64,000 nucleotides of DNA from NCBI GenBank assembly GCA_049802235.1, contig JBARMB010000088.1, positions 1-64,000 of the forward strand, in the 5' to 3' direction. Shown piece by piece: positions 26,781 through 35,650 of this stretch. The stretch is from VBDM01 sp049802235. Its GTDB lineage: Bacteria > Pseudomonadota > Gammaproteobacteria > Burkholderiales > SG8-39. How positions within the stretch are numbered: position 1 is the stretch's first letter; each line of letters starts with the position of its first letter. Both the position numbers and the translations under genes were made by a program. A model generated the notes under the pieces. The model did no database searches, was not told where the DNA came from, and saw only the letters and a list, made by a program, of their open reading frames with translations.

Positions 26781-27470
26781 TTTAACCTGCTGCTTGCAGT
26801 ATTGCGTCAGCTCGCTGACAGGGCAATCGCCTGCGACCGCGGCCCGCGCGCGACCATGGTGCTCGAGCGCCAGGCGGAACTCGTACTTGCCGAAAAACTC
26901 CTCGAACAGTTCGCCGCCCAGCGTACCCACCGCGTAGATCTCGTCGTTGCGGGTATCGTAATCGAGCAGGATCGCGGCAAGCGGCTGCGGCGCGGGGCCG
27001 GCCACCACTTTCGCGCCTTCGGCGGGATCATATTGGCTGTGCTCGGAGCAGCAATGGATCACGTGGTCGAACTTGCTGCCCGGGGTTTTTTCCTCGCGGT
27101 AGCTGATGAAGCTGATCTCGCGCGTCGGATAGGCGAGCCGGTGGGCGCAGATCGCCGAATAGGCCACGATGCTGCGTTCGGCGCCGACGCCGCCTTGCCA
27201 CCGATAGCTCTGCGCCGCGGCGGTCTTCAGCTCGGCGACGGCCTTGGCCGGCTTGCCGAGGTTGAGCAGAAAGCACGGCGTACCGGCGAAGGGATAATGG
27301 AAAATGAAATTTCTGTTGGCAGCGAGCGTTCGCGACTTGATCGGCCTGCCGCCGGGGTCGACCAGGCGGGCACGGGAATAAAACCGCGGCTTCGCGTCCG
27401 CGGGCATCGCCTGAAGGGGCGCCGCCAGCGCCGAGGCGGCGCAGGCCATCATGAAGGTGCGTCGTTCCAT
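26775..27470 (-). CDS. Rieske-type [2Fe-2S] protein with Tat-like signal
   Basis: 231 aa. The N-terminus MERRTFMMACAASALAAP carries a twin-arginine followed by a hydrophobic Ala stretch, so Tat export of a folded cofactor protein is likely. The C-terminal half has CAH and, 30 residues later, CSEHSQYDPAEGAKVVAGPAP, closely resembling the CPCHGSxFD block of cytochrome bc1 Rieske proteins. The CxH to CxxH spacing is longer than the usual 15-17 residues. No cytochrome b or c1 gene is adjacent, so this is not the standard petA. First gene of the minus-strand run, divergent from amtB. Confidence 0.75.
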   Translation of the reverse strand: MERRTFMMACAASALAAPLQAMPADAKPRFYSRARLVDPGGRPIKSRTLAANRNFIFHYPFAGTPCFLLNLGKPAKAVAELKTAAAQSYRWQGGVGAERSIVAYSAICAHRLAYPTREISFISYREEKTPGSKFDHVIHCCSEHSQYDPAEGAKVVAGPAPQPLAAILLDYDTRNDEIYAVGTLGGELFEEFFGKYEFRLALEHHGRARAAVAGDCPVSELTQYCKQQVKC

Positions 27471-27752
27471 GGGCTCGTTTCCGCAGCCGGACTCCGCAGA
27501 AGTTTCTCAACAACCTGCTAACGCTAACGACGGCCGGCGAGCCTGTCAACTTCGCGCATTTTTTTGCCGCCCGACGTGCAGCAAGGGTATGGCTTTATAT
27601 TCCCTGGGAACGCACGCGGCGCGCATAAAGCACCAGGATGAGGCAAAATGCCCGCGCTTTCTACGGAGAAAGTTTTTGCGAATCGGCAAAACTGCGAGAT
27701 GTAATCGGGCAACGGGGTTTGCCTGCGCAACTTCGATATTTTTCAGGGAGAG

Positions 27753-28967
27753 ATGATGACAACAGTGACGGTAGAAACACTGAAAGCGACGAGCGACGTT
27801 CTGTTTATCCTGCTCGGGGCGATTCTGGTGCTGGCGATGCACTCGGGTTTCGCCTTTCTTGAGCTCGGCACGGTGCGCTCCAAGAATCAGGTCAACGCTC
27901 TGGTGAAAATCCTCAGCGATTTCTGCGCCTCCACCATTGCCTATTTCTTCATCGGTTACGGCATTGCCTACGGCGTCGGCTTCCTCACCGGGGCGGAAAA
28001 GCTCGCCGAGAGGAGCGGCTACGAGCTGGTGAAGTTTTTCTTCCTTCTGACCTTCGCCGCCGCCACTCCCGCGATCGTCTCGGGCGGGATCGCGGAGCGC
28101 GCGAAGTTCTACCCGCAGCTGGCTGCGTCGTTCCTGATCGTGGCGTTCGTCTATCCGTTCTTCGAGGGCATCGCCTGGAACCACCACTACGGCATCCAGT
28201 CGTGGATCAAGTCGAGCTTCGGCGCCGAGTTCCACGACTTCGCCGGCTCGGTCGTGGTGCACGCCATGGGCGGCTGGATCGGTCTCGTGGCGGTGCTGCT
28301 GCTCGGCGCGCGCAGCGGCCGCTACAGCAAGGACGGGAAAGTGATGACCGCGCATCCGCCGTCGAGCATCCCGTTCCTCGCCCTGGGTGCATGGGTGCTG
28401 TCGGTGGGCTGGTTCGGCTTCAACGTCATGTCGGCGCAGACCCTCGACAAGGTGAGCGGACTGGTCGCGATCAATTCGCTCATGGCCATGGTGGGAGGAA
28501 CGCTGGCGGCGCTGGTTGCCGGGCGCAACGACCCGGGTTTCGTCCACAACGGCCCGCTTGCCGGCCTGGTCGCCGTGTGCGCGGGCTCGGACGTCATGCA
28601 TCCGATCGGCTCGCTCGTGGTCGGCGCAGTGGCCGGGTTCATCTTCGTGACCATGTTCACGCTGACGCAGAACCGCTGGAAGATCGACGACGTGCTGGGA
28701 GTATGGCCTCTGCACGGCCTGTGCGGCGCCTGGGGCGGCATCGCCGCGGGCATCTTCGGCTCCAAGGCCCTCGGCGGCATGGGCGGGGTCGCTTTCATGG
28801 CGCAGCTTTCGGGGACGCTCCTCGGCATCGCGGTCGCGCTTGCCGGCGGCGCCCTCGCCTACGGTGCGCTGAAGGCCGTCGTGGGCATCCGCCTCGACGC
28901 GGAGGACGAGTTCAACGGCGCCGATCTGTCGATCCACAAGATCTCGGCGACCCCGGCCAACGAGTGA
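27753..28967 (+). CDS. amtB: ammonium transporter AmtB
   Basis: Inner-membrane Amt/MEP/Rh channel for ammonium, 404 aa, 11 hydrophobic segments. The ammonium-binding Asp and first pore His lie in DFAGSVVVHAMGGWIG, and the second pore His in WPLHGLCGAWGGIAAG. A start after CAGGGAGAG could be either of two adjacent ATGs (27753, 27756). No glnK precedes it, unlike many proteobacterial glnK-amtB operons. No clear sigma-54 promoter was found in the 282-bp divergent spacer. Confidence 0.95.
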   Translation: MMTTVTVETLKATSDVLFILLGAILVLAMHSGFAFLELGTVRSKNQVNALVKILSDFCASTIAYFFIGYGIAYGVGFLTGAEKLAERSGYELVKFFFLLTFAAATPAIVSGGIAERAKFYPQLAASFLIVAFVYPFFEGIAWNHHYGIQSWIKSSFGAEFHDFAGSVVVHAMGGWIGLVAVLLLGARSGRYSKDGKVMTAHPPSSIPFLALGAWVLSVGWFGFNVMSAQTLDKVSGLVAINSLMAMVGGTLAALVAGRNDPGFVHNGPLAGLVAVCAGSDVMHPIGSLVVGAVAGFIFVTMFTLTQNRWKIDDVLGVWPLHGLCGAWGGIAAGIFGSKALGGMGGVAFMAQLSGTLLGIAVALAGGALAYGALKAVVGIRLDAEDEFNGADLSIHKISATPANE

Positions 28968-29010
28968 GACATGCCGGGCGCTGGCGGCAGGCGCTCCCGT
29001 CCCCGCAAGC

Positions 29011-29562
29011 TTACTTCGCCGGCAGGATTTCCCCGGCGTGTATCCGGTACGCGCCTTCCTTCCGGTCGGCGAAGAAATGGCGCAGCGTGGCGGATATGGT
29101 GCGGAACGCGATCTCCTTCCACGGGATATCGCTCTCGCGGAACAGCGCGACTTCCAGGCTCTCCTCGCCGGGCGCGAAATCGAGGTCGAGCAGCCGCGCG
29201 CGGTAGAAAAGGTGCACCTGGTCGACATGCGGGACCGAAAGCAGCGTGTACACCTCGCCGAGCTCCACGTGCGCCGTGGCCTCCTCGAGCGTCTCGCGCA
29301 GCGCCGCCTGCGCCGTGGTCTCGCCCAGCTCCATGAACCCGGCGGGCAGCGTCCACTTTCCGGAGCGCGGCTCGATGGCGCGCTTGCACAGCAGTATGCG
29401 GTCTTCCCACTCCGGGATCGTCCCCACAACGATGAGCGGATTGCGGTAGTGGACGGTGCCGCAGCCGTCGCAGACGTGGCGCGGCAGCGTGTCGCCGGGC
29501 GGCACGCGCAGCGCGACCCTGGAGCCGCAACTGGGGCAGAAATTGAACGGAGGAAAGGGCAT
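29011..29562 (-). CDS. NUDIX hydrolase with N-terminal zinc ribbon
   Basis: 183 aa. An N-terminal zinc ribbon CPSCG ... CDGCG (residues 9-34) is followed by a NUDIX domain with the box GFMELGETTAQAALRETLEEA (about 72-92), matching GX5EX7REUXEE. The architecture resembles NudC (NADH pyrophosphatase) but is shorter and lacks the NudC N-domain; it belongs to the small zinc-ribbon NUDIX class. Substrate unknown, probably a nucleotide diphosphate derivative. ATG at 29562 preferred; an upstream TTG at 29613 would extend it by 17 residues. Confidence 0.87.
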   Translation of the reverse strand: MPFPPFNFCPSCGSRVALRVPPGDTLPRHVCDGCGTVHYRNPLIVVGTIPEWEDRILLCKRAIEPRSGKWTLPAGFMELGETTAQAALRETLEEATAHVELGEVYTLLSVPHVDQVHLFYRARLLDLDFAPGEESLEVALFRESDIPWKEIAFRTISATLRHFFADRKEGAYRIHAGEILPAK

Positions 29563-29624
29563 TCGTGCGCGTAATGATACCGGAGGATTGTTGTCCTTCC
29601 CCGCTTCCGGCAAGCCGGAATTCC

Positions 29625-30296
29625 TCAGCGGGCGATCAGGGCGGGTAGCTCGGTAAGGTCTTTGATGACGTGGTCGGGCGCTGCGCCCAGCTCATCGACG
29701 GGCGCGCCGCTGCGGTTGATCCAGAAGGTCGTGAAGCCAAAGGATTTGGCGCCGCACGCGTCCCAGCAGTTGCTCGAGACGAAACCGATCGCTTCTTTCG
29801 GCACGCCCAGCCGGTCGACCGCGAGCTTGTAGACCTCCGGTGCCGGCTTGTAGTTCTTCGATTCATCCACGCTGATCACAACGTTGAAAACGCCGTCCAG
29901 CCCGGCGTTCGCCACGACCGGAACGAGCATGGCCGGCGAACCATTCGAAAGAATTGCGAGCCGCAATCCCGGGAAGCCTGCGAGCGTTTCCTTAACCTCG
30001 GGAAAGGTCGACAGTTGGAGGTAGGCGTCCATCAGGCGCCGACGCTGCGCATCGCCCAAGGAAAGGCCGAGCGCGGCGCAGGCGTAACGCAACCCGGCCT
30101 CGGTGACGCGGCCGAAGTCCTCGTAGCGCCGCATCAAGCTACGCTGCCAGGTGTACTCGAGCTGCTTTATCCGCCACAGCTGGCTCAGGCGCTCGCCTTT
30201 ACCCGGCCACAGCTCGTCGCACAGCCGGATGACCGAGTGCACGTCGAATAGCGTTCCGTAGGCGTCGAATACAAGCGCACGCAGAGCGGAGATCAA
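29625..30296 (-). CDS. haloacid dehalogenase type II
   Basis: 223 aa HAD-superfamily enzyme of the L-2-haloacid dehalogenase type. Motif I is VFDAYGTLFDVHS with the nucleophile Asp in the first block, motif II is LAILSNGSPAML, and then KPAPEVYKLAVDRLGV and FVSSNCWDACGAKSFG. The SSNxWDxxGA block is specific to type II dehalogenases. It releases halide from 2-haloacids giving D-2-hydroxy acids. Likely a TTG start at 30296 after CGGAAA; no ATG fits. Stand-alone gene. Confidence 0.87.
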   Translation of the reverse strand: MISALRALVFDAYGTLFDVHSVIRLCDELWPGKGERLSQLWRIKQLEYTWQRSLMRRYEDFGRVTEAGLRYACAALGLSLGDAQRRRLMDAYLQLSTFPEVKETLAGFPGLRLAILSNGSPAMLVPVVANAGLDGVFNVVISVDESKNYKPAPEVYKLAVDRLGVPKEAIGFVSSNCWDACGAKSFGFTTFWINRSGAPVDELGAAPDHVIKDLTELPALIAR

Positions 30297-30729
30297 TGGT
30301 TTGTTTCCGATCGGCCGGTGGATCAAGCCGAGTATACTCGGGCCCGTGCATGCGCCGGGCAATGTTCCGCGGCTGGAAAACGCTCAACGACCGATGGCGG
30401 TGCTCGCATCGAGGATCGCGCCTGGTCTCGCGACGCTGTTGGTGTCGCTGCCGTTCCTCGACCCCATTCGTTCCATTCCGGTTTTCTGGCGCTGCAGCCT
30501 CGAATAATGCGTGAGTTGCGCGATCCGCCTGATCGATTGCCGGCACCGCCCGACACCCCGCCCTTCCGGCCATGGCCGCGGCTCCGGCGTGGCGCGCGGG
30601 AACCTGATTCGACCAAGCACGGCTCAAGCTTGTGTTTTGTTTTTATAAGGGTTACCCTTCAATTTCATGTAGATGCGGCAAATTTGTGAGACATTACCTA
30701 AGAGTGGGGGAAGCCCCGTGAACTTGTAG
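30297..30729. other. 433-bp spacer upstream of the MSHA locus
   Basis: No supported gene. Short open frames here show no recognisable protein. The last 130 bp are AT-richer than the surroundings and end in a small hairpin GGGG-AAG-CCCC just before the mshE start, which has no obvious Shine-Dalgarno. It probably holds the promoter and leader of the mshE block, but I cannot identify convincing -35/-10 boxes. Confidence 0.4.
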
Positions 30730-32436
30730 ATGGCCCGCCCCGAAAAGATCAGGATCGGCGAACTTCTCGTCAGGCAAAACCTGATCAGCGAGGAGCAGTT
30801 GAAGTTCGCGCTCGATCAGCAAAAGAAATCCGGCCGGAAGCTGGGCCGCGTCATCGTCGAAAGCGGCTTCATGACCGAAGAGAGCGTGTCGGAAGCCCTC
30901 GCCAAGCAGCTCAACGTTCCGTTCATCAATCTGAAGGTCTTCGACCTGAACCCGAGCGTCGTAAAACTTTTGCCCGAAGCGCAGGCGCGGCGGTTCCGCG
31001 CGCTGGCGCTCGAAATGGCCGGCGATCGCGTACGCGTGGCCATGGTGGACCCCACCGACCTGTTTGTGTACGACGAGCTCGTCAAAATTCTCAGGCGGGA
31101 GATCGAGCCGGCTGTGGTTACCGAGAGTGCGTTGCTGGCGACCTTCGACCGCATGTATCGACGGACCGAGGAGATCACGGGTCTGGCAAAAGAGCTTACC
31201 GCGGAGCTCGGCGAAACTCCGGTCGAATTCGGCGAACTCCTCCGGTTCACTCCGGGGCAGGAAGACGCTCCGGTCGTCAAGCTTCTCCAGACGGTTTTCG
31301 AAGAGTCAGTCAAGACGCGGGCGTCCGACATTCACTTCGAGCCCCAGGAGAAATATCTCCGCATCAGGTTCAGGATCGACGGAGTGCTTCACGTTCAGAC
31401 CGATGCCGACTTGAAGATTGCCACGGCCGTGGCCCTGCGTCTGAAGCTGATGTCGGACCTGGATATCTCCGAGAAGCGTTTGCCGCAGGACGGTCGCTTC
31501 CACATCAAGATCCGGAATGCACCGGTTGACGTCCGCATCTCGACCATGCCGACCCAGTATGGCGAGTCCATCGTCCTGCGTATTCTCAACCAGGCCACGG
31601 GGCTGCTGGGTCTGGAGAACCTCGGCATGGCGCCGGCCGTTCTCGACAGAATCCGCCACGCGATCGGCCGACACAGCGGGATGGTTTTGGTCACCGGACC
31701 GACCGGCAGCGGGAAGACGACGACGCTCTACGCCGCGCTCAAGGAGCTGAACGGTACCGAGACCAAGATCATTACCGTGGAAGACCCGGTGGAATACCGC
31801 CTGCCGAACATCAACCAGGTGCAGATCTACGACAAGATCGATCTGACCTTCGATCGGGTTTTGCGCTCGGCGCTGCGGCAGGATCCCGACATCATTCTTG
31901 TCGGCGAAATCCGCGACCAGCTGACGGCGGAGATCGGCATGCGTGCGGCGATGACCGGTCACATGGTTCTCTCGACGCTGCACACCAACGATTCCATTTC
32001 GACGCTGATCCGGCTGCTCGACATGGGCGTGCCTCGTTACATGGTTGCGTTGTCGGTGAATCTGGTGCTTGCACAGCGCCTTGTCCGGCTGATCTGCAGC
32101 ACGTGTGCCCAGCCGCATCCGCTCGCCCCGAATGAGCATGAATGGCTCAAGTCCGAACTCGGCGCGAAAGTCGACGGCTATCGCTACATGCGCGGGACCG
32201 GATGCTCGAATTGCGCCAACACCGGATATCTCGGTCGGACGGGCGTATACGAAATGCTCGAAATGACCAATCCACTCGTCGAAGCGATCAACCGCGAAGA
32301 CATGGGTGCCTATATTCGCGCTGCCAAGGAGCAGATCGGGAGCCATACCCTCCGGAACGACGCGGTCCGGCTCGTTACCTCGGGTCAGACAACGATCGGG
32401 GAAGCCATGCGAGTGACCAACGAGTTCGAGGACTGA
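30730..32436 (+). CDS. mshE: MSHA pilus assembly ATPase MshE
   Basis: 568 aa hexameric motor that powers pilus extension. The N-terminal MshEN/GspE-N domain starts IRIGELLVRQNLISEEQL, with a second block RLGRVIVESGFMTEE-like; in Vibrio this domain binds c-di-GMP. The core shows SDIHFEP, Walker A GPTGSGKT at about 323-330, Walker B DIILVGEIRDQLTA, His box TLHTNDSISTLIRLLDMG and zinc cysteines CSTC ... CSNCANTGY. First gene of the MSHA locus, 6 bp before mshG. Confidence 0.93.
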   Translation: MARPEKIRIGELLVRQNLISEEQLKFALDQQKKSGRKLGRVIVESGFMTEESVSEALAKQLNVPFINLKVFDLNPSVVKLLPEAQARRFRALALEMAGDRVRVAMVDPTDLFVYDELVKILRREIEPAVVTESALLATFDRMYRRTEEITGLAKELTAELGETPVEFGELLRFTPGQEDAPVVKLLQTVFEESVKTRASDIHFEPQEKYLRIRFRIDGVLHVQTDADLKIATAVALRLKLMSDLDISEKRLPQDGRFHIKIRNAPVDVRISTMPTQYGESIVLRILNQATGLLGLENLGMAPAVLDRIRHAIGRHSGMVLVTGPTGSGKTTTLYAALKELNGTETKIITVEDPVEYRLPNINQVQIYDKIDLTFDRVLRSALRQDPDIILVGEIRDQLTAEIGMRAAMTGHMVLSTLHTNDSISTLIRLLDMGVPRYMVALSVNLVLAQRLVRLICSTCAQPHPLAPNEHEWLKSELGAKVDGYRYMRGTGCSNCANTGYLGRTGVYEMLEMTNPLVEAINREDMGAYIRAAKEQIGSHTLRNDAVRLVTSGQTTIGEAMRVTNEFED

Positions 32437-32442
32437 GCCGGC

Positions 32443-33672
32443 ATGCCGAGTTTCGTCTACAAGGGGCGAAAGAGCGGCGGCGAACTTGTGCAAGGGGCCG
32501 TCGAAGCGGCGAATTCCTCGGCGGCCGCCGACCAGGTTTTGGGTCTCGGTCTCACGCCGATCGAGATCGCCGAAACCGGCGCAAAGGAAAGTGCGGCTCC
32601 GGGCATACAATGGAACCAGCTCTTCGCCAGCAAAATCCTTGCGCTCGACGTCATGATGTTCAGCCGGCAGCTGTACACGCTGCTCAAGGCCGGTGTCCCG
32701 ATCATGCGTGCGCTCACCGGGCTGCAGGAATCGTCGATCAATCCGTCGATGAAGCAGGTGATCCAGGACGTGAAGACGAGCCTCGATTCCGGCCGCGAGC
32801 TTTCCCTGTCCTTTGCGCGCCATCCCAAGGTATTCACGCCGTTTTATCTGTCGATGGTTCGTGTCGGCGAGATTACCGGACGGCTGGAGGACGTGTTCCT
32901 GAACGTCTTCCGGCATCTGGAGTTCGAGCAGTTCATGCGGGAACAGGTCAAGTCGGCGTTGCGATATCCCAGCTTTGTAGTCGCTGCAATGGCCGTGGCG
33001 ATCGTGGTGATCAATATCTTCGTGATCCCCGCCTTTGCAAAGGTATTCGCCGGATTCGGCGCCGAGCTTCCCCTCATGACCCGGATCCTGGTCGGCTTCT
33101 CCAACTTCATGATCGCCTGGTGGCCGGCGATGCTGCTGGGCCTGGTAGGCGGGATCTTCGGATTCCGAAATTGGACGAATACCGAAATCGGCCGCCTGCG
33201 ATGGGACAGGATGAAGCTGTCGATACCGGTGGCGGGAAAGATCATCCAGAAAGCCACCCTGGCGAGATTTGCGCGAAGCTTCGCATTGGCGATCAAGAGC
33301 GGCGTTCCCATCGTGCAGGCGATCGGCGTCGTCGCGCAGACGGTTGACAACGCCTATATCGCACAGAAAGTGGAAAAGATGCGCGACGGGATCGAACGCG
33401 GCGACAGCGTGCTGAGGACCGCGGCCATCAGCCAGGTATTTACCCCAGTCGTGCTGCAGATGATTGCGGTGGGAGAGGAGTCCGGGGCGATTGAAGAAAT
33501 GATGGACGAGATTGCCGGGATGTACCAGCGGGACGTCGAATACGAGCTGAAGATGCTGGGACAGCAAATCGAGCCGATCCTGATCGTTTTCCTGGGAGTG
33601 CTTGTTCTGATACTTGCGCTGGGGATATTCCTGCCGATCTGGGACCTGGGCAGGGTGGCTCTACCCAAATGA
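32443..33672 (+). CDS. mshG: MSHA inner-membrane platform protein MshG
   Basis: 409 aa GspF/PilC-family polytopic protein that couples the ATPase to pilin extrusion. Two homologous GspF domains are visible (about 70-190 and 270-395), each with FxRQLxTLLKAGVPI- or FARSFALAIKSGVPI-type starts, and three TM segments. It overlaps mshF by 4 nt and follows mshE by 6 bp. Confidence 0.93.
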   Translation: MPSFVYKGRKSGGELVQGAVEAANSSAAADQVLGLGLTPIEIAETGAKESAAPGIQWNQLFASKILALDVMMFSRQLYTLLKAGVPIMRALTGLQESSINPSMKQVIQDVKTSLDSGRELSLSFARHPKVFTPFYLSMVRVGEITGRLEDVFLNVFRHLEFEQFMREQVKSALRYPSFVVAAMAVAIVVINIFVIPAFAKVFAGFGAELPLMTRILVGFSNFMIAWWPAMLLGLVGGIFGFRNWTNTEIGRLRWDRMKLSIPVAGKIIQKATLARFARSFALAIKSGVPIVQAIGVVAQTVDNAYIAQKVEKMRDGIERGDSVLRTAAISQVFTPVVLQMIAVGEESGAIEEMMDEIAGMYQRDVEYELKMLGQQIEPILIVFLGVLVLILALGIFLPIWDLGRVALPK

Positions 33673-34208
33673 ATCCGCTGGCGAGCGGCAATGGCTGCCG
33701 CCGGCCATCCAGCGGGGAGCATGGCTTCAGCCGGTTTGAGTTCTTCGTCGCCGCGGGCGTCATCAGTCTGATCGCGGCGTTGCTGCTCGACCGCCTGCTG
33801 GGCTACCAGGAATACGCCGAAAGAACGGCCATGGAGCTTACCGTCGTCAATATGCGTAGCGGGCTGCGACTGCGTACGGCCGAGCTCATGACGCAGGACC
33901 GGTTGCACGAGGTCGGGAAATTAATCAACGAGAACCCCGTGCGTTGGCTGGAAACACCGCCACCCAACTATCTGGGAGAACTCGCCCATCCTGTGCCGAC
34001 AACTCTGCCGCAGGGAAACTGGTACTTCGATACGACGACGCGCGAATTGGTCTATCTGCCGCGCGACAACCTTTTTTTCATGACACCCTGGCGCGACCGA
34101 AAGGAAGCAATGCGGTTTCAAGTCATAAGCGTGCGCCAGGCACTGGGAAAGGAAGAGAAATCCGAGTCTCGAATCGAATGGGCGACATTGGCCCGTATAA
34201 ATCCTTGA
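33669..34208 (+). CDS. mshF: prepilin-like protein, MshF position
   Basis: 179 aa. The N-terminus has a prepilin-like cleavage site: Gly before FSRFEFFVAAGVISLIAALLL, with Glu at mature position 5. The rest is a soluble domain of unknown fold (GNWYFDTTTRELVYLPR). The gene sits between mshG and the pilin genes, exactly where mshF is found in Vibrio, and I assign it on position and on this N-terminus. It overlaps mshG by 4 nt. Role in the pilus unknown. Confidence 0.75.
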   Translation: MNPLASGNGCRRPSSGEHGFSRFEFFVAAGVISLIAALLLDRLLGYQEYAERTAMELTVVNMRSGLRLRTAELMTQDRLHEVGKLINENPVRWLETPPPNYLGELAHPVPTTLPQGNWYFDTTTRELVYLPRDNLFFMTPWRDRKEAMRFQVISVRQALGKEEKSESRIEWATLARINP

Positions 34209-34407
34209 CACAGATCATACTTCTGAATAGAAGGGCCTGTTGCTGCGGGTCATCAAGCGTACAACAGCGAGACCTTTTATCAAAAGTGTGATGCAATTGA
34301 CTGTTTTTCTAGTATATTGGCGGAAAATGGGTGCCTGGAAAATGCTGGCGGGTGAACGTGTTACGGCACACCCTATAACCCCGGATAGCAGATAGCAAGG
34401 AGAACAC

Positions 34408-34893
34408 GTGAATCACAAACAGAACGGCTTTACCCTGATCGAGCTGGTCGTCGTCATATCGATCATTGCGATCCTGGCGGCAATAGCCATGCCGCGCTTC
34501 ATTAACCTGCAGACCCAGGCGCGCATTGCCAAGCTCAACGGCGTTCTTGGTTCGGTCAAATCCGCCTCCGCGCTCGCGCACGCGGGCTGTCTGGTCGACT
34601 TGGCCGGCCTCACCACGCCCTCCACCTGTACGGTGGCGGCTGGAACGGTAAGCATGGAAGGAACGGCAGTAACTATGGTCAGTGAATATCCTGCAGCAAC
34701 CGCTGCGGGGATCGCTGCTGCGGCACAAATCGTTTCTGGTCAGGACGGAATTTTCGTAACCGTTGCCAATCCGATGTTCATCGATTTAGGAACGGCAGCC
34801 AATCCAACCTGCCGGATTTCTTATACTCAGGCGACCGCCGGTCCTCCTATTACTGCACCTCTTATCACGTTGGTAAGCACCGCGGGTTGCTGA
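34408..34893 (+). CDS. MSHA prepilin (MshA/MshB class), first copy
   Basis: 161 aa type IV prepilin. GTG start after AAGGAGAACAC. Short leader MNHKQNG, then the cleavage site and FTLIELVVVISIIAILAAIA with Glu5, and a C-terminal Cys pair forming the D-region loop (TCRIS ... TAGC). It probably corresponds to mshB or mshA; the following pilin gene is the other. A 199-bp spacer separates it from mshF, consistent with its own promoter, as is usual for major pilins. Confidence 0.88.
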   Translation: MNHKQNGFTLIELVVVISIIAILAAIAMPRFINLQTQARIAKLNGVLGSVKSASALAHAGCLVDLAGLTTPSTCTVAAGTVSMEGTAVTMVSEYPAATAAGIAAAAQIVSGQDGIFVTVANPMFIDLGTAANPTCRISYTQATAGPPITAPLITLVSTAGC

Positions 34894-34950
34894 TTGTTTT
34901 CAACTTAGTCTGATATTCGATGGGAAATTTCTTTGCCAAGGAGATGAGTC

Positions 34951-35352
34951 ATGCGTAAGTTACAAGCGGGTTTTACCTTGATCGAGCTGGTGGTGGTGAT
35001 CGTGATTCTGGGTATTCTGGCGGCGGTGGCGTTGCCGAAGTTCATCGACTTGTCCGCTGAAGCCAACACTGCAGCCGCGGCGGGTATCGCTGGTGGTATC
35101 TCTTCGGCTGCCGCGGTGAACTACGCTGCCCGCAAAGCTAGCGCCGGCGCTAAGGGTGTTGCCTTTACGTCTGCGACCGCATGTACTACAGCGGCCATTA
35201 ACCCCATCATGCAGGCCCCCATACCAGCTACTATGACGATCGCTGGCGCTGCGGATTGCTCTCTCGTGGCGAATGATGGAACTGCTTTTAGCTGCACCGT
35301 TACTCCGGCTACGGGCGCGGCGGCAACGGCAACCGTGATCTGCGCCCAATAA
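34951..35352 (+). CDS. MSHA prepilin (MshA/MshB class), second copy, probable major pilin
   Basis: 133 aa prepilin with leader MRKLQAG, then FTLIELVVVIVILGILAAVALPKFIDL with Glu5. RBS AAGGAGATGAGTC. The mature domain is Ala/Thr-rich with Cys residues at CTTA, DCSLV, SCTVTP and VICAQ. Lower GC and simpler codon use than neighbours, as for highly expressed pilins, and a strong hairpin directly downstream suggest it is the major subunit (mshA). That last point is inference. Confidence 0.87.
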   Translation: MRKLQAGFTLIELVVVIVILGILAAVALPKFIDLSAEANTAAAAGIAGGISSAAAVNYAARKASAGAKGVAFTSATACTTAAINPIMQAPIPATMTIAGAADCSLVANDGTAFSCTVTPATGAAATATVICAQ

Positions 35353-35650
35353 TGAAATAGAATGAAATAGGGGACAGACCCCTATTTCCACGCGTAATTA
35401 TTGGGTTGAGCATGCTCTGAGACCCCCGTGGGGGCCCGGTCTCCCCAATACGCACTGGACCCTCTACGTCAGACACTGGAATGTCGGGTTGCCCGGGCAT
35501 CGCGCTGACGCCACGTTTGCCTGGTTGCGGTCAGGATGACTTTCCAGGATGCGCATAGGGAGTGACAGCGTCGCCGGGGCGGATTGCCCGTCCCCGTCCC
35601 CGTCCCCGGCCGCGGAACCTGGAGGCGCCGCCCGTGATGGCGAGAAAGCC
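35353..35650. other. 298-bp spacer between the pilin genes and mshC
   Basis: Contains the hairpin above, a second stem built around GAGACC ... GGTCTC with an inner CCCC-GTG-GGGG (about 35419-35444), and a GC-rich hexamer run (CGTCCC three times, about 35589-35606). An in-frame upstream start for mshC at 35549 would translate the hexamer run as Pro-Ser repeats; I prefer 35651. Confidence 0.5.
35364..35388 (+). terminator. hairpin after the second pilin gene
   Basis: GAAATAGGGG-ACAGA-CCCCTATTTC, a perfect 10-bp stem, starting 11 bp after the pilin stop. It is preceded by a 10-bp direct repeat AATGAAATAG. There is no T-run, so it may act as an mRNA-stabilising or attenuating hairpin rather than a full terminator. 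GGGGACAGACCCC-type palindromes are also known as dispersed REP-like elements. Confidence 0.55.

Noticed and set aside
27471..27752. Sigma-54 promoter for amtB
   Set aside because: No TGGCAC-N5-TTGCW match could be found by eye, although nitrogen control would be expected.
30600..30729. c-di-GMP riboswitch before mshE
   Set aside because: I could not find the conserved GEMM core or its stems; only a short GGGG/CCCC hairpin is present.
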